Source: Microbacterium nanhaiense
GTDB lineage: Bacteria; Actinomycetota; Actinomycetes; Actinomycetales; Microbacteriaceae
Assembly: GCF_014646015.1 (NCBI RefSeq)
Contig: NZ_BMMQ01000001.1
Location: 248,001 to 312,000, forward strand
Direction of reading: 5' to 3'
Length of the DNA stretch: 64,000 nucleotides
Shown: piece by piece, positions 24,673-33,159 of the stretch
How the letters are laid out: each line of letters begins with the position of its first letter
How positions within the stretch are numbered: the stretch's first letter is position 1
The notes under the pieces: model-generated
What the model was told of the DNA's origin: nothing
Database searches by the model: none
The model's input: only the letters and a program-made list of their open reading frames with translations
Program-made: the position numbers and the translations under genes

Positions 24673-26130
24673 ATGAGCGCTGACATCACTGTTCCGGATC
24701 ACCCGCGCACCCTCGCCGAGAAACTGTGGGACGACCATGTCGTCGTCCGCGGCCAGGGCCAGGAGCCGGACCTCATCTACATCGATCTTCACCTCATCCA
24801 CGAGGTCACGAGCCCTCAGGCGTTTGATGGCCTGCGCGCGGAGGGGCGGCCGCTGCGCCGCGTCGATCTGACGATCGGCACCGAAGACCACAACACCCCC
24901 ACGCTCGCGATCGACAAGCCCATCGCCGACCTCACGAGCCGCACGCAGATCGAGACGCTACGTAAGAACACGGCGGAGTTCGGTGTGCGTCTGCACCCGC
25001 TGGGTGACGCTGAGCAGGGCATCGTGCACGTCGTGGGCCCCCAGCTGGGTCTGACGATGCCGGGCCTGACGGTCGTGTGCGGCGACAGCCACACCTCGAC
25101 GCACGGCGCCTTCGGTGCGCTGGCCTTCGGTATCGGCACGAGCGAGGTCGAGCACGTGATGGCCACGCAGACCCTTCCGCTGAAGCCGTTCAAGACGATG
25201 GCGATTAACGTCGAGGGCGAGCTGAAGCCGGGCGTTACGGCGAAGGACATCATTCTCGCCGTGATCGCGAAGATCGGGACCGGCGGGGGACAGGGCTACG
25301 TCCTCGAGTACCGCGGATCCGCGATCCGCGCGCTCTCGATGGAGGGCCGGATGACCATCTGCAACATGTCGATCGAGGCCGGCGCGCGCGCCGGCATGGT
25401 CGCGCCGGACGAGATCACCTTCGAGTACGTCAAGGGGCGCGACCACGCGCCCACCGGCAAGGACTGGGACGACGCGGTCGCCTACTGGAAGACCCTGCCG
25501 ACGGACGAGGGGGCGACCTTCGACGCCGAGGTCTTCATCGACGCGAACGAGCTCGAGCCGTTCGTCACCTGGGGGACGAACCCCGGGCAGGGCGTGTCGC
25601 TGTCGCAGACCGTCCCGACGCTCGACAGCTTCGAGGACGAGGACGAGCGCCAGGCCGCGCAGCGGGCGTACGAGTACATGGACCTCGCGCCGGGCACGGT
25701 CATGAAGGACATCGCGGTCGACGCGGTGTTCATGGGATCCTGCACCAACAGCCGCATCGAGGACCTGCGCGCCTTTGCGTCGGTGATCAAGGGGCGGAAG
25801 AAGGCCGATGGCGTGCGCGTCATGGTGGTTCCCGGTTCGGCTCGCGTCCGCCTGGAGGCGGAGGCGGAGGGCATCGACAAGATCGTCACCGACTTCGGCG
25901 GCGAATGGCGCTTCGCGGGATGCTCGATGTGCCTCGGCATGAACCCCGACCAGCTGGCGCCGGGTGAGCGCTGCGCGTCGACGAGCAACCGCAACTTCGA
26001 GGGTCGCCAGGGCAAGGGCGGGCGCACCCACCTCGTCTCGCCGCTCGTGGCGGCCGCGACCGCCGTGCGGGGCACGCTCTCGAGCCCGAGCGACCTCGAA
26101 ACGCCCGTTCTGGAAGGTGCAGGAGTCTGA
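24673..26130 (+). CDS. leuC: 3-isopropylmalate dehydratase large subunit
   Basis: It isomerises 2-isopropylmalate to 3-isopropylmalate in leucine synthesis, with LeuD and a [4Fe-4S] cluster. The length of 485 residues is normal. Cluster cysteines are visible in MGSCTNSR near residue 358 and in the [13 protein letters not shown] block near residue 417; [14 protein letters not shown] near residue 136 is also diagnostic. AAGGAG lies about 14 bases before the ATG, unusually far, but an in-frame TGA at 24661 rules out a longer protein. leuD follows two bases after the stop. Confidence 0.96.
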   Translation: MSADITVPDHPRTLAEKLWDDHVVVRGQGQEPDLIYIDLHLIHEVTSPQAFDGLRAEGRPLRRVDLTIGTEDHNTPTLAIDKPIADLTSRTQIETLRKNTAEFGVRLHPLGDAEQGIVHVVGPQLGLTMPGLTVVCGDSHTSTHGAFGALAFGIGTSEVEHVMATQTLPLKPFKTMAINVEGELKPGVTAKDIILAVIAKIGTGGGQGYVLEYRGSAIRALSMEGRMTICNMSIEAGARAGMVAPDEITFEYVKGRDHAPTGKDWDDAVAYWKTLPTDEGATFDAEVFIDANELEPFVTWGTNPGQGVSLSQTVPTLDSFEDEDERQAAQRAYEYMDLAPGTVMKDIAVDAVFMGSCTNSRIEDLRAFASVIKGRKKADGVRVMVVPGSARVRLEAEAEGIDKIVTDFGGEWRFAGCSMCLGMNPDQLAPGERCASTSNRNFEGRQGKGGRTHLVSPLVAAATAVRGTLSSPSDLETPVLEGAGV

Positions 26131-26132
26131 CC

Positions 26133-26729
26133 ATGGAGAAGTTCACCACTCACACCGGCGTCGCCGCGCCGCTGAAGCGATCGAACGTCGACACCGACCA
26201 GATCATTCCCGCCGTCTTCCTCAAGCGAGTCACGAAGACCGGCTTCGACGACGCGCTGTTCCACGCCTGGCGTCAGCAGGACGACTTCGTCCTGAACCAG
26301 GAGCCGTACAAGAACGCATCGATCCTCGTCGCGGGCCCCGACTTCGGAACGGGATCCAGCCGGGAACACGCTGTGTGGGCGCTGCGCGATTACGGCTTCA
26401 AGGTCGTGCTCTCGCCCCGCTTCGCCGACATCTTCCGGGGAAACTCGGGAAAGCAGGGCCTGGTCACGGGCATTATCACCGAAGAGGTGCTGCACACGTT
26501 CTGGGCCGCGCTCGACGCCAACCCCGGCGTGCAGATGACGGTCGATCTGGTCGAACGAACCGCCGCTGTGGGTGACTTCAGCGCCGCGTTCGAGATCGAT
26601 GATTACACTAGGTGGCGGCTCCTCGAAGGGCTCGATGACATCGGGCTCACGCTGCGTCATCAGGATGAGATCGCGCAGTTCGAGGCCCGCCGCGAAGCTT
26701 GGCGGCCGCGGACCCTCCCGGTTCCGTGA
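26133..26729 (+). CDS. leuD: 3-isopropylmalate dehydratase small subunit
   Basis: The partner of LeuC has 198 residues, the usual size. The swivelling-domain motifs are visible: [19 protein letters not shown] near residue 11 and [17 protein letters not shown] near residue 68. The ATG at 26133 lies two bases after the leuC stop, with AAGGTGCAGGAG upstream inside leuC. The gene belongs to the leuCD operon under the leader described above. A GC-rich hairpin follows it. Confidence 0.96.
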   Translation: MEKFTTHTGVAAPLKRSNVDTDQIIPAVFLKRVTKTGFDDALFHAWRQQDDFVLNQEPYKNASILVAGPDFGTGSSREHAVWALRDYGFKVVLSPRFADIFRGNSGKQGLVTGIITEEVLHTFWAALDANPGVQMTVDLVERTAAVGDFSAAFEIDDYTRWRLLEGLDDIGLTLRHQDEIAQFEARREAWRPRTLPVP

Positions 26730-26735
26730 GAACGA

Positions 26736-26759
26736 GGCCGCCCCGAACCCGGGGCGGCC
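26736..26759 (+). terminator. Hairpin between leuD and murA
   Basis: GGCCGCCCCG (26736-26745) pairs with its complement (26750-26759), 10 bp with loop AACC. No T-tract follows, so it may be a weak terminator or RNA-processing structure. Confidence 0.4.
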
Positions 26760-26791
26760 CATCCGCCGGAAGTGAGTGAGGATCCACTGGA

Positions 26792-28153
26792 ATGACGTCT
26801 GTGACCGAAGCGGAAAGCGCCGCGACCCCTGAACTCGGCGACGTCCTGGAAATCCGCGGCGGTCGGCCGCTGCGCGGCCAGGTCGATGTGAAGGGCGCGA
26901 AGAACCTCGCGACCAAAGCCATGGTGGCATCGCTTCTCGGCGAAACGCCGTCGATCCTGCGCGACGTTCCCGAGATCCGCGACGTCGAGGTCGTCCGTTC
27001 GCTCCTCGAGGTCCACGGCGTCCGCGTGACCGAGGGCGAGGAGCCCGGCTCGCTCGTTCTCGACCCGACGGCCGCCAAGTCCGCGGGCTTCGAGGAGATC
27101 GACGCGCACGCCGGTTCGAGCCGGATCCCGATCCTCTTCTGCGGTCCGCTGCTGCACCTGCTCGGTCAGGCGTTCATCCCGGACCTCGGCGGGTGCCGCA
27201 TCGGCGACCGCCCGATCGACTTCCACCTCGACGCGCTCCGCAAGTTCGGCGCGATCGTCGACAAGCAACCCAATGGGATCCGCCTCTCGGCGCCCGAGGG
27301 CCTGCACGGCGCGAGCATCGAGTTGCCCTACCCGAGCGTCGGCGCGACGGAGCAGGTTCTGCTCACGGCCGTTCGCGCGAAGGGCGTCACCGAACTGAAG
27401 AATGCGGCGATCGAGCCGGAGATCATGGATCTCATCGGCGTGCTCCAGAAGATGGGCGCGATCATCTCCTACGAGCCGAACCGCGTGATCTTCATCGAGG
27501 GCGTCGCCGAACTCAAGGGCTACGACCACCGCAGCCTGTTCGACCGCAACGAGGCCGCCAGCTGGGCCTGCGCCGCGCTCGCGACCGATGGCGAGATCTT
27601 CGTCAAGGGCGCTCGCCAGTACGAGATGCTCACGTTCCTCAACGTGTACCGCAAGACGGGCGGCGCCTTCGACATCACCGACGAGGGCATCACCTTCCGG
27701 CGCGCCAAGACGCCGCTGAACCCCGTGATGGTCGAGACCGACGTGCACCCGGGCTTCATGACCGACTGGCAGCAGCCGCTCATCGTCGCCCTGACGCAGG
27801 CGGAGGGCGTGTCGATCGTGCACGAGACGGTCTATGAGAACCGACTCGGCTTCACCTCCGCGCTGAACCAGATGGGCGCCGACATCGTCGTGCACCCCGA
27901 GGGGCTCGCGGGGGCCTATCGCCGCGTGGCCCGCCGTCCGCTCGAGCAGGCGGCCGTCATCACGGGCCCGACGCCGCTGCAGGGCGCCGACATCGTCGTG
28001 CCCGACCTGCGCGGCGGATACGCCTACGTCATCGCCGCGCTGGCAGCCAAGGGCACGTCGCGCGTCTCCAACGTCGGCATCATTCGCCGCGGATACGAGA
28101 AGTTCTTCGACAAGCTCACCGCCCTCGGCGCTGACTTCGACGTCGTGGGCTGA
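26792..28153 (+). CDS. murA: UDP-N-acetylglucosamine 1-carboxyvinyltransferase
   Basis: The first committed step of peptidoglycan synthesis: transfer of enolpyruvate from PEP to UDP-GlcNAc in the cytoplasm. The protein has 453 residues. The substrate-binding KGAKNLATK is near residue 34. The catalytic loop reads GGCRIGDRPIDFH near residue 133, retaining the cysteine at about 135 that fosfomycin attacks, so there is no hint of intrinsic target resistance. ATG 26792 follows a GTGAGGATCC stretch. plsC starts two bases after the stop, opening a cell-envelope operon murA-plsC-gpsA-ddl. Confidence 0.95.
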   Translation: MTSVTEAESAATPELGDVLEIRGGRPLRGQVDVKGAKNLATKAMVASLLGETPSILRDVPEIRDVEVVRSLLEVHGVRVTEGEEPGSLVLDPTAAKSAGFEEIDAHAGSSRIPILFCGPLLHLLGQAFIPDLGGCRIGDRPIDFHLDALRKFGAIVDKQPNGIRLSAPEGLHGASIELPYPSVGATEQVLLTAVRAKGVTELKNAAIEPEIMDLIGVLQKMGAIISYEPNRVIFIEGVAELKGYDHRSLFDRNEAASWACAALATDGEIFVKGARQYEMLTFLNVYRKTGGAFDITDEGITFRRAKTPLNPVMVETDVHPGFMTDWQQPLIVALTQAEGVSIVHETVYENRLGFTSALNQMGADIVVHPEGLAGAYRRVARRPLEQAAVITGPTPLQGADIVVPDLRGGYAYVIAALAAKGTSRVSNVGIIRRGYEKFFDKLTALGADFDVVG

Positions 28154-28155
28154 GC

Positions 28156-28896
28156 GTGGCCAAGGCCTCGAGCGAGAAGACGCGACCCAGCCTGTTCTGG
28201 CTGCTCGCGGCCATCGTGGTGCCCCTCACGGGGTGGTTCGCCAAACTGGAAGTGCGGGGCGCCGAGAACCTTCCGCGTGAGGGCGCCTACGTCTTGGCGC
28301 CCAATCACCACAGCGAGTTCGACCCGCTGACGGTCGCCGTGGCGACATGGCGTATCGGCCGGGCGCCTCGCTTCATGGCGAAGGAGAGCCTGTTCCGGGT
28401 GCCCGTGCTCGGCGCCGCCCTGAAGGCGACCGGAATGGTTCCCGTGACCCGCGGAAAGTCTGGCGCGGCACAGTCGATGGCTCAGGCCAACGAGCTCGTC
28501 AAGAACGCCCGCGGCGTGATCGTCTACCCCGAGGGCACGCTCACGCGCGACCCCGATGTGTGGCCGATGCGCGGGAAATCGGGGGCCGTGCGCCTGGCGC
28601 TGGCCGGGAACATTCCGCTGATCCCGGTCGCGCACTGGGGCGAACAGCAGTTCATGCCGCGCTACGGCAAGCTGCGGTTCTTCCCGCCGCGCCGTCGCGT
28701 CACGGTGCTCGTGGGCACGCCCATCGACCTGAGCGATTTCGCCGGTCGCGAGCACGAGATGGGCGTCCTGAACGAGGCAACGGATCGTCTCATGGCGGAG
28801 ATCTCGCGGCTCCTGGGTGAGATCCGCGGGGAAAAGCCGCCCGTCGAGCGCTGGGATCCCAGCAAGCACGGCCAGAGCGAGACGGGGCGGATGTGA
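28156..28896 (+). CDS. plsC: 1-acyl-sn-glycerol-3-phosphate acyltransferase
   Basis: A membrane-associated acyltransferase of 246 residues that makes phosphatidic acid. Motif I, NHHSEFDPL, lies near residue 55 (the H-x4-D pair) and motif III, VYPEGTLTRD, near residue 128. An N-terminal hydrophobic stretch (about residues 11-27) may anchor it. It starts with GTG two bases after the murA stop, and its stop overlaps the gpsA GTG, so the three are coupled. The neighbour gpsA supplies glycerol-3-phosphate, consistent with phospholipid synthesis. Confidence 0.92.
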   Translation: MAKASSEKTRPSLFWLLAAIVVPLTGWFAKLEVRGAENLPREGAYVLAPNHHSEFDPLTVAVATWRIGRAPRFMAKESLFRVPVLGAALKATGMVPVTRGKSGAAQSMAQANELVKNARGVIVYPEGTLTRDPDVWPMRGKSGAVRLALAGNIPLIPVAHWGEQQFMPRYGKLRFFPPRRRVTVLVGTPIDLSDFAGREHEMGVLNEATDRLMAEISRLLGEIRGEKPPVERWDPSKHGQSETGRM

Positions 28897-29999
28897 GCAT
28901 CCGGGTCACGGTTCTCGGCTCGGGCAGCTGGGGCACCACCTACGGCAAGATCTTGGCCGACGGGGGAGCCCGCGTGACGATGTGGGCCCGCAGGCCCGAG
29001 CAGGCGCGCGAGATCGACGAGGCCAAGCGCAACTCGCGCTACCTCTCGGGCATCAATCTGCCGCGCACGATGCACGCGACGCACGACATCGCTCGCGCCC
29101 TCGACGGCGCCGACCAGGTCTACGTCGCCGTGCCGAGCAAGTCGGCGCGCGAGACGTTGAAGCAGATCAAGCCGATTCTCGCGAAGACCGATGCGCCGAT
29201 CATCAGCCTCATGAAGGGCGTCGAGAAGCGCACCAACCTGCGCATGAGCGAGGTTATCGAGCAGGTGCTCGCCTGCGACCAAAGCCGCATCGCGGTGGTC
29301 GGCGGCCCGAACCTGGCACGCGAGGTCGCGCAGGAGCAGCCCACCGCGGCCGTGGCCTCGTCCTATAGCGCGGAGACCGCGGCGCTCGTCGCGCGCGCGA
29401 GCTCGAACAGCTACTTCCGCACCTTCGTCAACACCGACGTCGCGGGCACCGAGTTCGGCGGGGTCCTGAAGAACCTGATCGCCGTCGCGACGGGCATCGT
29501 CGACGGCGTCGGATACGGCGAGAACACGAAGGCGTCGATCATCACCCGCGGACTCGTCGAGATGACGGACTTCGCGGTGGCCTATGGGGCCCAGCCCGAA
29601 ACGATGCAGGGGCTCGCCGGGCTCGGCGACCTGATCGCCACCTGCCAGTCGCCCCTCAGCCGCAACAACACCGCCGGGCGGCTGCTCGGGCAGGGGTACA
29701 CGCTCGACGACGTCGTCGCGCACATGGAGCAGACCGCCGAGGGCCTCAGCTCGGTCGCGCCCATCCTGCAGCTGGCGCACGCGAAGGGCGTCGAGATGCC
29801 CATCGTGGAGCAGGTCAAGATGGTGCTCGACGGCACGATGAAACCGCGCGATATCGCGCCTCATCTCACGACAGACGACGACACTCCCCAGGAGGAAACC
29901 CAGTATGCAGCAGGCGACCGTGGCGGTGCTCTTCGGCGGACGCTCGAGCGAGCACGAGATCTCTTCGGCGACGGCGGGGGGCGTGCTCGGCGCGATTGA
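28893..29999 (+). CDS. gpsA: Glycerol-3-phosphate dehydrogenase [NAD(P)+]
   Basis: It reduces dihydroxyacetone phosphate to sn-glycerol-3-phosphate for phospholipids. The Rossmann motif VLGSGSWGTTYGKI is at residue 6, the catalytic region GVLKNLIAVATGIVDG near residue 190, and NNTAGRLLGQG near residue 258. GTG 28893 overlaps the plsC stop. At 368 residues it is longer than the usual 330-340. The conserved part ends near residue 330, and the tail runs 95 bp into ddl in another frame, reading basic, low-complexity sequence. This suggests loss of an earlier stop. Confidence 0.93.
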   Translation: MSIRVTVLGSGSWGTTYGKILADGGARVTMWARRPEQAREIDEAKRNSRYLSGINLPRTMHATHDIARALDGADQVYVAVPSKSARETLKQIKPILAKTDAPIISLMKGVEKRTNLRMSEVIEQVLACDQSRIAVVGGPNLAREVAQEQPTAAVASSYSAETAALVARASSNSYFRTFVNTDVAGTEFGGVLKNLIAVATGIVDGVGYGENTKASIITRGLVEMTDFAVAYGAQPETMQGLAGLGDLIATCQSPLSRNNTAGRLLGQGYTLDDVVAHMEQTAEGLSSVAPILQLAHAKGVEMPIVEQVKMVLDGTMKPRDIAPHLTTDDDTPQEETQYAAGDRGGALRRTLERARDLFGDGGGRARRD

Positions 30000-30990
30000 C
30001 CGCGAGCGCTACCGGGTGATCGCCGTCGGCATCACCCGCGAGGGCATCTTCGTTCTCGAGGAGGACGATCCGGAACGATTCCGCCTGGACGCGGCGAAGA
30101 TGCCCGAGGTCGTCGACAACGGCACGCGGATCATCTGGCCGATGCCCGGGGGACCGCGCGAGCTGCGCGTGCAGCGCGCGGACGGATCCACCGAGTCCCT
30201 CGGCGAGATCGACGTCGTGCTGCCGATCCTGCACGGCGTGCACGGCGAGGACGGCACGATGCAGGGCTTCCTCGACATCCTCGAGCTGCCCTATGCGGGC
30301 GGTGGGGTGCTCGACTCGGCGATCTGCATGGACAAGCACTTCATGAAGATCGCGCTGCAGGCGGACGGCATCGCCGTGGCACCGTGGATCACGGTGCGCG
30401 CGCACCGCTGGGCGGCGGATCCGGCCGCCGTCCGCGCCGACGTCGAGGCGCTCGGGTACCCCGTCTTCGTCAAGCCCGCCCGCGCCGGCTCGAGCGTGGG
30501 GGTGTCGAAGGCGCACGACGCGTCGGAACTCGACGAAGCGATGCGCGTCGCGCTGCGCGAGGACGAAAAGGTGCTCATCGAGACCGGGATCGTCGGCCGC
30601 GAGATCGAGGTCGCCGTGCTCGAGGGGCGTGGATCCGAGCCGACGCGCGCGTCGCTGCCGGGGGAGATCGTGCTGACGACGCGTGAGTTCTACGACTTCG
30701 AGGGCAAGTACCTCGGCGGTGACGGGGCGGACGTCGTGTGCCCCGCCGACCTCACCGACGCTCAGATCGCACGGATCCGCGAGATCGGTGCGCGCGCGTT
30801 CGACGCCGTCGACGGGCGCGGCCTCGCGCGCGTCGACGTGTTCCTCACGGGCACCGGCGACATCGTCGTGAACGAGCTGAACACGATGCCGGGCTTCACG
30901 CCTATCTCGATGTACCCGAAGTGCTGGGTCGCCTCGGGGCTGTCGTACGGCGATCTCATCACCGAGCTCATCGAGCTCGCCCGCGCCTGA
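29905..30990 (+). CDS. ddl: D-alanine--D-alanine ligase
   Basis: It makes D-Ala-D-Ala for the peptidoglycan stem peptide, using ATP. The N-terminal block AVLFGGRSSEHEISSATA starts at residue 7, the ATP-grasp lysine region reads FVKPARAGSSVGVSK near residue 190, and the metal-binding end reads VNELNTMPGFTPISMYPK near residue 330. The length of 361 residues is normal. The ATG at 29905 is fixed by the conserved N-terminus and by AGGAGGAAA 9 bases upstream, even though it lies inside gpsA. Its stop nearly meets the convergent DUF3515 gene. Confidence 0.95.
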   Translation: MQQATVAVLFGGRSSEHEISSATAGGVLGAIDRERYRVIAVGITREGIFVLEEDDPERFRLDAAKMPEVVDNGTRIIWPMPGGPRELRVQRADGSTESLGEIDVVLPILHGVHGEDGTMQGFLDILELPYAGGGVLDSAICMDKHFMKIALQADGIAVAPWITVRAHRWAADPAAVRADVEALGYPVFVKPARAGSSVGVSKAHDASELDEAMRVALREDEKVLIETGIVGREIEVAVLEGRGSEPTRASLPGEIVLTTREFYDFEGKYLGGDGADVVCPADLTDAQIARIREIGARAFDAVDGRGLARVDVFLTGTGDIVVNELNTMPGFTPISMYPKCWVASGLSYGDLITELIELARA

Positions 30991-30994
30991 GCGA

Positions 30995-31495
30995 TTATTC
31001 GGTCGCGGTCTCTGGGGCGTCTTCGCCGTCGCCCGTCGCCTCGGTGACAGTCGTGCACTGGCCCGTCACGGGCAGCGTGCCGACGGCGAGCTTCAGCGCC
31101 TCGAGGGCCTGATCGCCGCTGATCTTCGACGTGTCGACGTAGGCCTGCGCGGCCGGCGTGCGACCGAAGGTCGTCATTCGCAGGCTGGGGTAGTCCTCAT
31201 CATCGACGAGCCAGTCGACGCCGCCGAAGGAGACGCACTGGAGGGTGGACGCCGCGGGCGATTCGAGGCCGCAGCGGAACAAGACCGCACTCGGGTCACC
31301 CCACGCCGCGGTCGCCTGCGCGTCGGTCCACACGCGATCGAGGTCACCGATGCGTTCGGGAAGGCGCACGCTCACCTCGGCACAGAGCGGATCGTTGGCC
31401 TCCGCGGCGGGCTCCATGTGCACCGTCGGCGTGCAAGCGGTGAGCGCGGCGGCGGCCACGACGAGGGCGAGCAGTGCTGAGACCCGGGACTTCAC
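30995..31495 (-). CDS. DUF3515 lipoprotein
   Basis: A 166-residue protein with a lipoprotein signal: basic start, hydrophobic core and lipobox LTACTP with the lipidated Cys at about residue 21. The body is of the DUF3515 type (PLCAEVSVRLPERIGDL, then FRCGLESP and LQCVSFGGVDWLVDD), with three further cysteines. The family is restricted to actinobacteria and commonly lies next to ddl and thiL, as here. Its function is unknown; location on the outer face of the membrane is implied. Confidence 0.85.
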   Translation of the reverse strand: MKSRVSALLALVVAAAALTACTPTVHMEPAAEANDPLCAEVSVRLPERIGDLDRVWTDAQATAAWGDPSAVLFRCGLESPAASTLQCVSFGGVDWLVDDEDYPSLRMTTFGRTPAAQAYVDTSKISGDQALEALKLAVGTLPVTGQCTTVTEATGDGEDAPETATE

Positions 31496-31558
31496 GGCCT
31501 CAGCCTATTCCGCGCGCCTGTGTGACGGATCCGCGACGGCGCGGTCGCGCCGGGACAA

Positions 31559-31564
31559 TAGGCT
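31559..31564 (+). promoter_or_regulatory. Candidate -10 element of thiL (leaderless type)
   Basis: TAGGCT lies 6 bases before the ATG at 31571. The same hexamer and spacing precede coaD, the DUF177 gene and the FAH gene. Confidence 0.45.
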
Positions 31565-31570
31565 GGGGGG

Positions 31571-32539
31571 ATGCGGAGCGAGCCCCTCGTCGGAGACCTG
31601 TCGGAGAAAGAGATCCTCGCCCGGATCTCCGAGCGGACGGGCAGGGCCGAGAACGCGCTCGTCGGGCCGGGCGACGACGCCGCCGTCCTCCGCGTCACGG
31701 GCTCGCTCATCGCGACGACTGACACCCTCATCGAGGGGCCGGACTTCCGATCCGAATGGTCCGACGGATACAGCCTCGGCTGGAAGGCCGCGGCCGTGAA
31801 CCTGTCGGACGTCGCCGCCATGGGCGGCCGCCCCACGGCCCTGCTGGTCGCCCTCGCGATGCCGAACGACACCCCTGTTTCTCGCGTCGAGCGGATCGCG
31901 GACGGCCTGCGCGAGGCGTGCGAACGGCTCGCCCCCGGATGCGCCGTTGTCGGCGGCGACCTCACCCAGTCCTCGGTCCTGACGCTTGCCGTCACCGCCC
32001 TCGGCGACACGGGCGGCCGGGCGCCCGTTCTGCGTTCGGGAGCCCGACCGGGCGACACGGTTGCGATTGCCGGCGAGATGGGCGTCGCGGCGCGCGGCTT
32101 GGGGATCCTCTTCGAGCGCTTCGACGGAACCGCGCCCGACCTTTCGCGGCTCACGCCCGCGGAGCGGCACGCGGTCGAGCGTCAGCTCCGCCCCGTCCCG
32201 CCGCTCGGCCTCGGCGTCGCCGCCGCCGAGGCCGGGGCGAGCGCCATGATGGACGTCTCGGATGGCCTCGTCCTCGACGCGACCCGCCTCGCGGAGGCAT
32301 CGGCGGTGACGCTCGACCTCGACTCCGGCGCGCTCGGGCCGGATCCGCAGGGGGCGCTCGGCGGCGGCGAGGACCACGCGCTACTCGCGACATTCGCGGG
32401 GGAGCCCCCGGAGGGTTTCCGGCCGATCGGGCGGGTGCTCGCCCCGGGCGCCGCCCGGGTGCTGGTCGACGGCGCGCCGTTCGACGGTCGCGGCGGGTGG
32501 GATCCGTACCGCGACTGGGCGGGGCCTTCGGGCTCGTGA
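31571..32539 (+). CDS. thiL: Thiamine-monophosphate kinase
   Basis: It phosphorylates thiamine monophosphate to the cofactor thiamine diphosphate. The 322-residue protein has the AIR-synthase-like fold; metal- and ATP-binding motifs GPGDDAAVL near residue 38, NLSDVAAMGGRP near residue 78 and MMDVSDGLVLDATRL near residue 227 are clear. The start context is GGGGGG directly before ATG, with a -10 element 6 bases away, so leaderless translation is plausible. It is divergent from DUF3515 and followed by rsmD after 25 bp. Confidence 0.93.
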   Translation: MRSEPLVGDLSEKEILARISERTGRAENALVGPGDDAAVLRVTGSLIATTDTLIEGPDFRSEWSDGYSLGWKAAAVNLSDVAAMGGRPTALLVALAMPNDTPVSRVERIADGLREACERLAPGCAVVGGDLTQSSVLTLAVTALGDTGGRAPVLRSGARPGDTVAIAGEMGVAARGLGILFERFDGTAPDLSRLTPAERHAVERQLRPVPPLGLGVAAAEAGASAMMDVSDGLVLDATRLAEASAVTLDLDSGALGPDPQGALGGGEDHALLATFAGEPPEGFRPIGRVLAPGAARVLVDGAPFDGRGGWDPYRDWAGPSGS

Positions 32540-32552
32540 CGGGGCGACCTCG

Positions 32553-32558
32553 TAAGGT
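32553..32558 (+). promoter_or_regulatory. Candidate -10 element of rsmD
   Basis: TAAGGT lies 6 bases before the GTG at 32565, matching the leaderless pattern seen at several nearby genes. Confidence 0.35.
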
Positions 32559-32564
32559 GAAGGT

Positions 32565-33125
32565 GTGACGCGCATCATCTCGGGATCGGCGGGCGGCGTC
32601 CGCCTGGAGGTCCCACCCTCGGGAACCCGGCCCACGAGCGATCGGGTGCGCGAGGCGCTGTTCTCGTCCCTCGAGTCGACCGGGATGCTCGACGGAACGA
32701 CGGTATTGGATCTCTACGCGGGCTCGGGCGCGCTCGGGCTCGAATCGCTCAGCCGCGGCGCAGCAGCGTGCCACCTCGTCGAGAGGGGCGCAAAGGCCGC
32801 GCAGATCGCGCGCCGGAACGCCGAGCTCGTCTCGCGGGTGAGCGGCGGCCGGGCCGAGGTGCACGCCGTCGCGGTGCAGACGTACCTGCGTGCGGCCGGC
32901 CGCGTCTTCGACGTCGTCTTCCTGGATCCGCCCTACGACCTTCCCGCCGATCAGCTGAACGACGACCTTGCGCTCGTGCGCGGACTGCTCGTCGACGACG
33001 CGCTCGTCGTCGTCGAGCGTGCAACCCGATCGGGCGCTCCGGACTGGGGCGCCGCGGGCCTGCGCGAGGTGAGGGCGAAGAGGTTCGGCGACACGACGAT
33101 CTGGTGGGGCGAACCGGACGTCTGA
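32565..33125 (+). CDS. rsmD: 16S rRNA (guanine966-N2)-methyltransferase
   Basis: It methylates G966 of 16S rRNA using S-adenosylmethionine. The 186-residue protein starts MTRIISGSAGGVRL, has the SAM-binding motif VLDLYAGSGALGLESLSRG near residue 46, and the catalytic motif FLDPPYDLP near residue 122. Here it comes before recG, whereas the more familiar actinobacterial order is recG-rsmD-coaD, a local rearrangement. recG follows after 34 bp. Confidence 0.93.
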   Translation: MTRIISGSAGGVRLEVPPSGTRPTSDRVREALFSSLESTGMLDGTTVLDLYAGSGALGLESLSRGAAACHLVERGAKAAQIARRNAELVSRVSGGRAEVHAVAVQTYLRAAGRVFDVVFLDPPYDLPADQLNDDLALVRGLLVDDALVVVERATRSGAPDWGAAGLREVRAKRFGDTTIWWGEPDV

Positions 33126-33147
33126 CACGAACGTCGGCCGTCGAACA

Positions 33148-33153
33148 TATGAT
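33148..33153 (+). promoter_or_regulatory. Candidate -10 element of recG (leaderless type)
   Basis: TATGAT, close to the TATAAT consensus, lies 6 bases before the ATG at 33160. Confidence 0.45.
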
Positions 33154-33159
33154 CGAATC

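Noticed and set aside
24498..24683. 61-codon frame across the leuC leader in another frame
   Set aside because: It has no ribosome site and spans the hairpins. The 16-codon frame with Leu-Leu-Leu fits the attenuator geometry better.
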